Shown piece by piece: positions 17,725-24,412 of a DNA stretch of 64,000 bases. Under the pieces are notes generated by a model that saw nothing but the letters and a program-made list of their open reading frames with translations, searched no databases and was not told the DNA's origin. Source of the stretch: Exiguobacterium flavidum. GTDB taxonomy: Bacteria > Bacillota > Bacilli > Exiguobacteriales > Exiguobacteriaceae. The number at the start of each line of letters is the position of its first letter. Position 1 is the first letter of the stretch. Where the stretch lies: assembly GCF_003344535.1 (NCBI RefSeq), contig NZ_QPKS01000010.1, forward strand, positions 62,001-126,000, in the 5' to 3' direction. The position numbers and the translations under genes are program-made.

Positions 17725-18275
17725 CATTCGGAGACGAGACTGCCGCTGTAGCGGTAGACGTTCCCTTGCTTGATGAAGCTGAGGACGACGTTTCCGTCAC
17801 TGCCTCTCATCGTGTAGTGCTTCTCGTATCGAGCCTTCCCGTCCTCGAGCATGTATCCCCGTGCGACCTGACAGCTGCCGAGCCCGTCTCCCGCGATGAC
17901 GCCGTCGACCTGCTTGAGCGACATCCCGCGCTCGAGCCTGTTCAATACGGTACCCGGTGCACTCCGGTCGACTTTCGGACAGGACGTCATCATCTTCGAC
18001 GTCAAACGTCCCCCGGTTGTCCGGTCATGGAAGGAAAGTTCATAGGAAGTCGCCCCCGATGAACGGAAGGAGTAGGTGATCTGGTCACGGGATTTCGCGA
18101 CGACCTCCCCGTATGTCGCGATGCGTGCGATGTGGGCCTTCGCTTTGACCGTGCTGATGCTGTCCCCGATTACGAACATGCCGAACTCTGCCGGTGTGAT
18201 CGGTGCCGCTGCACCAGCGAGCGTCGGGACGGCGAGCAAAGCGGCGAGCGGGACGATGATTTTTTTCTTCTTCAT
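17724..18275 (-). CDS. secreted protein of unknown function, DUF3862/BLIP-like C-terminus
   Basis: The 183-residue protein has a clear signal peptide (MKKKKIIVPLAALLAVPTLAGAAA). It contains two cysteines and a segment GMSLKQVDGVIAGDG followed by beta-rich sequence ending VLSFIKQGNVYRYSG. That pattern recalls the small DUF3862/SmpA-type fold that includes beta-lactamase inhibitor-like repeats. The N-terminal half has a similar spacing (FVIGDSISTVKAKAHIA), so it may be a tandem of two such folds. No enzyme motif is seen. It is divergent from the oxidoreductase at 18446. Confidence 0.6.
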   Translation of the reverse strand: MKKKKIIVPLAALLAVPTLAGAAAPITPAEFGMFVIGDSISTVKAKAHIARIATYGEVVAKSRDQITYSFRSSGATSYELSFHDRTTGGRLTSKMMTSCPKVDRSAPGTVLNRLERGMSLKQVDGVIAGDGLGSCQVARGYMLEDGKARYEKHYTMRGSDGNVVLSFIKQGNVYRYSGSLVSE

Positions 18276-18315
18276 ATCAAATCCTCCGTTCTAAAAGACA
18301 CGTTCTTCTGTGATA

Positions 18316-18336
18316 ATTGTTTTCCCGAAAAACAAT
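18316..18336. promoter_or_regulatory. inverted repeat between divergent genes
   Basis: ATTGTTTT and AAAACAAT form a perfect 8-base inverted repeat around CCCGA. It lies 40 bases upstream of the secreted-protein start and 110 bases upstream of the oxidoreductase start. No T-run follows, so an operator is more likely than a terminator. Confidence 0.4.
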
Positions 18337-18445
18337 CTAGATATGCCTGATAGTGGAAAAAATTGTACGTCCGTTTAGGGATGATTTAGGATTAGATAGG
18401 GAACAGAAGGGGAAATATCGAAAATTTGCTGGAGGAGTGAATGTG

Positions 18446-19357
18446 ATGAAAGTAGCAGTTATTGGACTCGGAGATATCGCACAAAAAGGTTATCTGCCGG
18501 TGTACGCGGAACGTGAGGACTTGGACGTCTTCCTCGTCTCAGAGAACGTCGCGAAGGCGGAACGGCTCGTCCGTAAATACCGTTTCGCGGGAGCTGTCGC
18601 TTCGATCGAGGAACTTCCTGGACTCGGCGTCGAGGCGGCGTTCGTCCATTCGACGACACATGCCCATGCGAGGCAGGTCGAAGCATTGCTCGACCTTGAG
18701 ATCCATGTGTACGTCGACAAGCCGGTGTCGATGAAAATCGAGGATGTGCGGCGCCTGACCGTCCGCTCCGAGGAGAAGGGATGCCATCTCGTGACCGGAT
18801 TCAACCGTCGTTTCGCGAAGGCGCATAAGGCGCTGCTCGCGGTCGAGGACCCGAACATGGTCGTCATGCAGAAGAACCGGACACTTTATGAGGAGATCGC
18901 GCGCGACTTCATCTTCGAGGATTTCGTCCATGTCGCGGACACGCTTCGTTTTCTGACCGGACGAGGCGAAATCGAGGACCTGTTCGTGCGCGGCCGGGAA
19001 GTCGACGGTCTGCTCCGCCACATCATCATCCAGTTCCGCTCAGGAGGAATCCAGGCGATCGGCATCATGAACAGGGACAACGGGGTGACGGAAGAAGTCG
19101 TCGAAGTGATGGGGCCGAACGAGAAGCGGATCGCTGAGCATGTCACGACCGTCACCCGTCTGACGAAGGAAGGGACGCTCAAGCTTCCGCTCGACAACTG
19201 GGAGCCGACGCTCGTCAGGCGCGGTTTCGTCGAGATGATCGACGCCTTCCTGAAGACGGTGCGCGGTGAACCGTCGGATTCCGTGACGGCACGGGACAGC
19301 CTCGCGACGCACGAACTATGCGCGGACGTCCTTGCCCGCCTGAAGACCTATCCATGA
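18446..19357 (+). CDS. Gfo/Idh/MocA-family NAD(P)-dependent oxidoreductase
   Basis: The 303-residue protein begins MKVAVIGLGDIAQKGYLPVY, the dinucleotide fold of this family. It continues with AAFVHSTTHAHARQVEALL and the EKP-like element VYVDKPVSM, then a GFNRRF segment. The C-terminal part is the usual alpha/beta dimer domain. I chose ATG 18446 because GGAGGAG precedes it and upstream in-frame sequence is AT-rich and non-family. Members act on sugars, inositols or related compounds; the substrate is not evident. It is monocistronic with a terminator ten bases after the stop. Confidence 0.82.
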   Translation: MKVAVIGLGDIAQKGYLPVYAEREDLDVFLVSENVAKAERLVRKYRFAGAVASIEELPGLGVEAAFVHSTTHAHARQVEALLDLEIHVYVDKPVSMKIEDVRRLTVRSEEKGCHLVTGFNRRFAKAHKALLAVEDPNMVVMQKNRTLYEEIARDFIFEDFVHVADTLRFLTGRGEIEDLFVRGREVDGLLRHIIIQFRSGGIQAIGIMNRDNGVTEEVVEVMGPNEKRIAEHVTTVTRLTKEGTLKLPLDNWEPTLVRRGFVEMIDAFLKTVRGEPSDSVTARDSLATHELCADVLARLKTYP

Positions 19358-19366
19358 GGACATGAG

Positions 19367-19391
19367 AAAAGGAGCCGAATCGGCTCCTTTT
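19367..19391. terminator. bidirectional terminator between convergent genes
   Basis: AAAAGGAGCCG and CGGCTCCTTTT pair almost perfectly, flanked by A-run and T-run on the two sides, and lie between the stops at 19357 and 19392. Confidence 0.9.
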
Positions 19392-20036
19392 TTAGTTCTT
19401 CCTCAGTTGGAAGATTCGCTTCCCGGAAGGTCCCTCGTAGACGATCTCGAGCTTCCCGAGTTTGAACGTGTAGGTGATCACACCTTGGACGAGCGGCTCG
19501 GTCGCTTGCAGTTCAGGTGTGAAGCGAATAATGTGCCTCGCGTCCTGAAGCGGTTGTTTCGATGAACTGACGCCGTAATCGTTGAAGGCGAGCGTCGCGA
19601 TGAGTTGGTCGGAAAAAGTGACATCGACCTCTCCTTCAGCCTTGATCGGCCGCGTCTCCGTGCCGATCCGCTCGAATGCATGATCGACGACGTATGTCCC
19701 TTCAGCCTGATCCAGTTCGGCGAGCATCTCCTCGACGCTGATCCGGATGGCGTGGGCCTTTCGTGTCGTCTGTAAGTCGGCCTCTGAGAACGACATGACT
19801 TCTTCAGCGAGCAGGATCGCCTCATCGAAATGGTAGGCAGCGAGTGCCTGCTCGAGTCTGAGCATCGCCTCGGCCTGGGCCTTCAATTGTTTGTCGGCAG
19901 CTGTCGGGTCGTTCCCGGTCACGCGGGAGGAGGCCTGCGCATAGCTGCCTGCCTGCATGTCGGAAAGCGTCCGTTCGTCATGCTCGTCACATGCCGCGAG
20001 CAAAAGGAAAGGCAGCAATAAAACAAGACGGCGCAT
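19392..20036 (-). CDS. lipoprotein of unknown function
   Basis: The 214-residue protein has a short lipoprotein signal ending LLAAC, an alpha-helical region (residues 45-115, likely coiled: LKAQAEAMLRLEQALAAYHFDEAILLAEE) and a beta-rich C-terminal third. No family is recognised. ATG 20036 overlaps the stop of the upstream zinc-ribbon gene (TGATG), and GGAGG precedes it, so the two are translated together. An in-frame GTG at 20039 is the alternative start. Confidence 0.65.
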   Translation of the reverse strand: MRRLVLLLPFLLLAACDEHDERTLSDMQAGSYAQASSRVTGNDPTAADKQLKAQAEAMLRLEQALAAYHFDEAILLAEEVMSFSEADLQTTRKAHAIRISVEEMLAELDQAEGTYVVDHAFERIGTETRPIKAEGEVDVTFSDQLIATLAFNDYGVSSSKQPLQDARHIIRFTPELQATEPLVQGVITYTFKLGKLEIVYEGPSGKRIFQLRKN

Positions 20037-20710
20037 CACCTCACCTCCTTGCGTTTCAGTTCATCGATTTGGAGATGGTCGACCTTCAAGATGATCTTAT
20101 AAACGGCGTCGTACCGTACGAGTGCGTCCGACGAACTCTTCAGGCGATAGACTTCCCGCGTCCTCACCGTCCATGCCTTGCCGTCCCAGCGGAGGGGCTC
20201 GAAATCGATCGATTCGAAGCAGGGACGCGGATTCCCTTTCTTCGGCAACAGCGCCTTCGTGTTCTCGACGTCCTGTAAAAAGACGTCGATCGTAGCGTAC
20301 TGGATTCCTTCATAGGCGGAAAGCATGTCCTGTTCGCGGAATGATGCCGTGTCGGGAAGAGCAGTCGCGTACTGGCGGACGAACTGAAGCAACTGATAAG
20401 AGGTCGGCGGTCGCGCAGGGGAGAAGGTCGCTTCGATCAGCGGCTCCTCATCCGACCAGGCGGAGCGGCTGAGGGCAGACACACGTATTTCCTCTTGCGG
20501 CGTGCCTGCGATCGTCGTCTGCCACCACCACCACCCGCCGAGAAGCGACGCGAGGAAGAGGATGATCGAGGCTACGACTTCCCGGGACGTAAGACGCCGC
20601 CGTGAGCGAGGTTCGCGCGGACGACCCTTCTTGATCACCGGATGGGCGCAGTGCGGACAGGCTTTCGCGTCAGGTCCGAGCGGCGTGCCACAAAGCTTGC
20701 AATGTCGCAT
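20036..20710 (-). CDS. zinc-ribbon membrane protein of unknown function
   Basis: The 224-residue protein has an N-terminal zinc ribbon (CKLC at residues 4-7 and CPHC at 18-21), a basic linker (PREPRSRRR) and one membrane segment at about 45-64. A secreted beta-rich domain follows. This zinc ribbon plus membrane anchor plus outer domain layout is common in Bacillales proteins of unknown role. Its partner is the lipoprotein encoded immediately downstream, with overlapping stop and start codons. A sigma-B-like promoter is possible at 20833-20859. Confidence 0.65.
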   Translation of the reverse strand: MRHCKLCGTPLGPDAKACPHCAHPVIKKGRPREPRSRRRLTSREVVASIILFLASLLGGWWWWQTTIAGTPQEEIRVSALSRSAWSDEEPLIEATFSPARPPTSYQLLQFVRQYATALPDTASFREQDMLSAYEGIQYATIDVFLQDVENTKALLPKKGNPRPCFESIDFEPLRWDGKAWTVRTREVYRLKSSSDALVRYDAVYKIILKVDHLQIDELKRKEVR

Positions 20711-20832
20711 CTGAGCGGTCTCCTTCCTGCACGTATGATTGTGAAACGAAGTTTTGATTAATATCGTATAAAATTGAAATTATGTAGATGATACCATTAA
20801 TATGAAAGTGAAATCAAAGCCCACCTTTAAAG

Positions 20833-20859
20833 ATACCCCGTTCCTGTATGGCGTAAAAC
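20833..20859 (-). promoter_or_regulatory. possible sigma-B-type promoter
   Basis: On the minus strand GTTTTA (20859-20854) and GGGTAT (20838-20833) are 15 bases apart, close to the general-stress promoter GTTTAA-N12-14-GGGTAT. It would drive the zinc-ribbon and lipoprotein pair with a leader of roughly 120 bases. The spacing is one base long, so the call is tentative. Confidence 0.3.
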
Positions 20860-20913
20860 CGGCTCGAAGCGGGAAAAATGAAATGAGAAGTGAAAAGCGA
20901 AAGGGGGAGGCGG

Positions 20914-21966
20914 ATGAGACATGTCATCGTCATCGACAGCTTCAAAGGTTGTCTGTCATCGAAGGAGGCGGGAGAAGCAGCGGCACGGGGCATCTTGCGC
21001 GCCGACCCGTCAGCGGAGGTCGCCGTCTATCCGGCTGCAGACGGCGGGGAGGGGACGCTTGAGGCGCTTCCTCCGTCATTCCGTCTTGTCGAATGTGAGA
21101 CGATCGATCCGCTCGGACGATCGATCACGGCGCGATACGCCGTCCGCGGTGACGAAGCGATGATCGAATCGGGCGAAGCATGCGGTCTAGCCCTCGTTCG
21201 CACAGAGGAGAGGGCTTGCGAGCTGATGCACACAGGAGGAGTCGGGCGTCTGATCAAGTCGGCGATCTCGCGCGGCTGCAAGGTGGTCTACGTCGCTCTA
21301 GGAGGGAGCGTGACGACGGATGGAGGACTCGGCATGCTGCGTGAGGTCGGTGCAGCGTGCCGTGATTCATTCGGAAATGCCGTGACTGAGGGTAATCCGC
21401 TTCTGCAGACGGAATGGATCAGCCTGCCGCAACTCGACGTCGAACTCGTCCTGCTCGCTGACGTCGACAACCCGTATGCGGGACCGCGTGGTGCAGCCCG
21501 CGTCTTCGGTCCGCAAAAAGGGATGTCTCCTGCTGATATCGAACGGTTCGACGAGGCACTGCATCGCGTCGGCCGGCTGCTTGGCGTCGAAGACGAGCCG
21601 GGGGCCGGTGCAGCAGGAGGACTCGGGGGTGCGCTCCTCGCGCTTGGAGCGCAAAGGCGTTCCGGCGCACGATTCGTCCTCGAAGAAAGCGGGGCGCTCG
21701 AAGCAATCCGGGAAGCCGATATCGTCTGGACGGGAGAGGGCAGGATCGATACGCAGACGGCACACGGAAAGCTGCCTGCTGTCGTCGCGTCCTGCGCGCG
21801 CCGGGCGATCGCGCTGGCGGGAGAGGTCACGGACGAAGCGGTCCTCGAGGCCTATTCGATTCACGAGCGGGACTTGCCGCTTCAGCAGATGATGGATCCG
21901 GCCTATGCGAAGGAACGGATCGAACGGACAGCGGAGCGCATCGTCCGGGGAATGGAGGTGGACTGA
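20914..21966 (+). CDS. glycerate kinase
   Basis: The 350-residue protein matches glycerate kinase (GarK/GlxK family). It shows IDSFKGCLSSKEAGEAAARGI at the start, PAADGGEGTLEAL, a LGGSVTTDGGLGML glycine-rich loop, ADVDNPYAGPRGAA and VFGPQKG. ATG 20914 follows AAGGGGGAGG. The enzyme phosphorylates glycerate with ATP, feeding it to glycolysis. Its stop TGA overlaps the ATG of the next gene (TGATG), so the unknown protein at 21966 is translationally coupled. Confidence 0.9.
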   Translation: MRHVIVIDSFKGCLSSKEAGEAAARGILRADPSAEVAVYPAADGGEGTLEALPPSFRLVECETIDPLGRSITARYAVRGDEAMIESGEACGLALVRTEERACELMHTGGVGRLIKSAISRGCKVVYVALGGSVTTDGGLGMLREVGAACRDSFGNAVTEGNPLLQTEWISLPQLDVELVLLADVDNPYAGPRGAARVFGPQKGMSPADIERFDEALHRVGRLLGVEDEPGAGAAGGLGGALLALGAQRRSGARFVLEESGALEAIREADIVWTGEGRIDTQTAHGKLPAVVASCARRAIALAGEVTDEAVLEAYSIHERDLPLQQMMDPAYAKERIERTAERIVRGMEVD

Positions 21967-23210
21967 TGGAGTGGATGACGGAACTGATCGGACTTGCCGT
22001 GATCGTTGCGACGGGGATCACGCTGTTCCTCACCGGCAGAAAGCGTGCGAATCCGGACGAGCCCGAGCCGGCATTGACGGAGCCAGAGGAATCAACGGGA
22101 GAAAAGATGCCTGAGGTCAGCCGGGAGGTGACGTTTGAAATTCCGATCATCCCGCTGCCGGAAGGAGTCGAAGTGAAGACGCGTCCGCTTCCGACAGGGG
22201 AGAAGGTGACGGAGACGCTTATCTCGCTTGCGAGCGAATACGCACCGAACGTCGCGCAGGACGGGCGGATGAAGATGCTGTTTCACCCGGACGCCTTGCG
22301 TGAGCTCCAGAAGTCAGCACGGCTGCTCCCGGGGAAGAGAGGAGACGGATCGATCCAAGGTACGTTTCCGGATCTGTCAGTCCCGCTCCACCATCCGGCG
22401 ATGTTGTCGCAATTCGCCTTCGGCCTCGCGACGGCGATCGTCGCCCAGAAGCATCTGGCGGAGATCAATGCCTCGCTGCGGCAGCTCGACCGGACGACGC
22501 GGAAGCTGATCGACTGGGAGTTGCGCGATCACCTCGGAGTGTCGCGGACGGTCCAGGCCTACTTCGTGGACCGCGTCATCCCGGCCATGTCGAACGGGGA
22601 GATGCCAAGCGGAATCGAGCACGAGATCGAGAACCAGTACGGACAGTTGACACGCTCGCTCCAATCGCTCGGTCTGAAGCTCGAGGACGAACGCAAGAAC
22701 CTGTTGCGCTTCCGTTTCGCGAAAAGCGCCTATTCGGCCGAGAAGGTGTTCGCCGAGTATGACCGGGAGACGGCATTGTTCGAACAGCTCGTCCCGGTCT
22801 ACATCCATCATCTGAACGTGCTGAACCAGATCGTCCTGCCCTATTACAGGCTGACTGCGACGAAGCAGGAACGCCAGGCGCTCGCAGCGAGGAGCGAGAC
22901 ATACGCGAACACGTTCGAAGGAATCGTGCGCGACGTCCTCGCCCATCTCGAGCAACAGGCACCGGAGGTATGGATCCGCTATAGGCGGGAAGCGTACCTT
23001 GAGGCGCAGCGGGAACGGCTGGCCGCTCACCACGCCGGGATCCGCGAGATGCCGACGGCGCTGCTTCCGCCCTCAGGCGACCCGTTCGAGGAGACGATCG
23101 AGATCCTTGTCGAGACGAGGGACGGGCAGGTCGTCTCCTGTGAATGGATCGAAGAGGATTTTGAAAATGTGGGAAGTGACGGAGTGAACGGGGAGCGGGA
23201 CGGGTACTAA
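21966..23210 (+). CDS. membrane-anchored helical protein of unknown function
   Basis: The 414-residue protein has one N-terminal membrane segment (residues 5-23), an acidic linker rich in Pro and Glu, then a long mainly helical cytoplasmic or surface domain (residues 75-380). It contains FGLATAIVAQKHLAEINASL followed by QLDRTTRKLIDWE, which looks like paired amphipathic helices. I do not recognise the family. It overlaps the glycerate kinase gene by one base. The link between the two may be only organisational. Confidence 0.6.
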   Translation: MEWMTELIGLAVIVATGITLFLTGRKRANPDEPEPALTEPEESTGEKMPEVSREVTFEIPIIPLPEGVEVKTRPLPTGEKVTETLISLASEYAPNVAQDGRMKMLFHPDALRELQKSARLLPGKRGDGSIQGTFPDLSVPLHHPAMLSQFAFGLATAIVAQKHLAEINASLRQLDRTTRKLIDWELRDHLGVSRTVQAYFVDRVIPAMSNGEMPSGIEHEIENQYGQLTRSLQSLGLKLEDERKNLLRFRFAKSAYSAEKVFAEYDRETALFEQLVPVYIHHLNVLNQIVLPYYRLTATKQERQALAARSETYANTFEGIVRDVLAHLEQQAPEVWIRYRREAYLEAQRERLAAHHAGIREMPTALLPPSGDPFEETIEILVETRDGQVVSCEWIEEDFENVGSDGVNGERDGY

Positions 23211-23244
23211 GGAATTAGAACATTCTCAGAAAGTAGGCCACGCC

Positions 23245-23808
23245 ATGATCAACCAATCGATTCAACTCTCCTTCCGCCAAGTCCGCGGTCTCGTCGAACA
23301 TTCGCTGCTACTGTTCAAGGAGATGGACCAGCAACTCGCGAATCGGGGCTACGAACCCGTGCTCGGGGATCAGGTCCAGACAGAGCACGGCCTGAATATC
23401 CATCAGACGAAGGACAGCGCAGAGACGCTCGTCCCGCACTTCCTCAGCCGTCCTTATATCCGGAAGAACGAGAAGACCCATGACCATGCCCTGATCGTCA
23501 GCGTCCAGTTCACGCATCCGCTCCATGACGCGTTCGACCCGGTCGTCCTCGGGGCAGACATTCGCCTGAAGCCGAAGGTCAACGCGCGGAAGGTGCTCGA
23601 GAGCAAACCGTGGCTCGTCAAATACGCGGCGTTCGAGTCGCCGGTCGCAAAGGACTTCAAGCCGAACGGTGAACGCTTTTCGACAAAGCCGATCGAGGAG
23701 GTCGAGTCGATGGATGTGTTCGCGCATCCGCTCGTCGACATGCGGAACGTCGAGGACGTGACAGCGCTCGCGGAGGAATTGATCGCGCGCCATATTCAAG
23801 AAAAGTAA
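23245..23808 (+). CDS. hypothetical cytoplasmic protein
   Basis: The 187-residue protein has no signal peptide or membrane segment and no motif that I recognise. The N-terminus looks helical (VRGLVEHSLLLFKEMDQQLANRGYE) and the middle is beta-rich with VQFTHPLHDAFDPVVLGAD. It follows the 414-residue gene by 34 bases with no terminator between, so it may belong to the same transcript. A clear terminator follows at 23835. Normal base use and strand bias support a real gene. Confidence 0.6.
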   Translation: MINQSIQLSFRQVRGLVEHSLLLFKEMDQQLANRGYEPVLGDQVQTEHGLNIHQTKDSAETLVPHFLSRPYIRKNEKTHDHALIVSVQFTHPLHDAFDPVVLGADIRLKPKVNARKVLESKPWLVKYAAFESPVAKDFKPNGERFSTKPIEEVESMDVFAHPLVDMRNVEDVTALAEELIARHIQEK

Positions 23809-23834
23809 TATTACAGTCTTTGTTCATTCACGTG

Positions 23835-23861
23835 ACAGCCCGTTTCTTGCGGGCTGTTTTT
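23835..23861 (+). terminator. terminator after the hypothetical gene
   Basis: ACAGCCCG and CGGGCTGT pair around TTTCTTG, followed by TTTTTG. Confidence 0.88.
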
Positions 23862-23903
23862 GTTATGCTGAGAGAGAACTGTGAACGAAAGGAGAAATGC
23901 GCC

Positions 23904-24089
23904 ATGAGAAAGAAGCTGAGATTGTCGCGCCGTGTCATGTTCGCCACGCTCGCACTCGTGCTCCTCGCGAGCCTCGCCGTCCTCGGCGGTGTCGGGATGG
24001 AACGCGACGTCGTCATCCTCGTCTCTGGAGTCGTCGCCCTCTGGGTAGCGATGCTTGCTCCTTTGACGGTATATACGCCGAATACTTGA
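23904..24089 (+). CDS. small two-helix membrane protein
   Basis: ATG 23904 follows AAAGGAGAAATGCGCC and opens a 61-residue protein with a basic N-terminus (MRKKLRLSRR), two membrane segments (residues 11-31 and 36-55) and a short tail. No family is recognised. It lies between two terminators (23835 and 24109), so it is probably its own transcription unit. An overlapping frame from 23897 is rich in Arg and is unlikely to be coding. Confidence 0.55.
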   Translation: MRKKLRLSRRVMFATLALVLLASLAVLGGVGMERDVVILVSGVVALWVAMLAPLTVYTPNT

Positions 24090-24108
24090 ATTCGGTCTTA
24101 TCTCGACC

Positions 24109-24138
24109 GCGTCAGCCTCATGAAGGCTGGCGCTTTTT
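24109..24138 (+). terminator. terminator after the small membrane protein
   Basis: GCGTCAGCCT and AGGCTGGCGC pair around CATGA and are followed by TTTTT. Confidence 0.85.
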
Positions 24139-24156
24139 CGTCGTTGCACGAAAAAA

Positions 24157-24403
24157 AAGAGGGTGACTCAAAAGTCATCACTCGTCCTTCACTCGCTTTC
24201 CTCAGGCGAGACACAAGCCGCGGATTCCTTTCCGAAGCGGAAAGGGAATCCGGGTCTTGTCTGTCTCTGACAGCGCGAACTATCGCGCTTTTTCCTGCAG
24301 GAGTCGAGTGGAACGAGTGATGTCGGCTGAACGAGAAACCGGGAGTGGATTAGAAGTCCACTCCCGGTTTTCGTTTACTGATCGACTTTTGAGTCATCCT
24401 CTT
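24157..24403. repeat. MITE-like interspersed repeat, copy 1
   Basis: The 247-base element is bounded by inverted ends AAGAGGGTGACTCAAAAGTC (24157-24176) and its complement (24384-24403), 19 of 20 identical. Inside is a 14-base perfect hairpin (24336-24349 with 24357-24370) whose arm is AAACCGGGAGTGGA, followed by TTTT-like sequence, and a second hairpin near 24215-24255 (GGATTCC..GGAATCC). No ORF is present. A shorter related copy in inverse orientation lies at 58924-59085. It fills the gap between the small membrane protein and the convergent autolysin gene, and its hairpin may end transcription. Confidence 0.75.
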
Positions 24404-24412
24404 AAAAGGTGA

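Noticed and set aside
23897-24166. 89-codon frame overlapping the small membrane protein
   Set aside because: Arg/Pro-rich translation running through a terminator; the frame from 23904 has two clear membrane segments instead.
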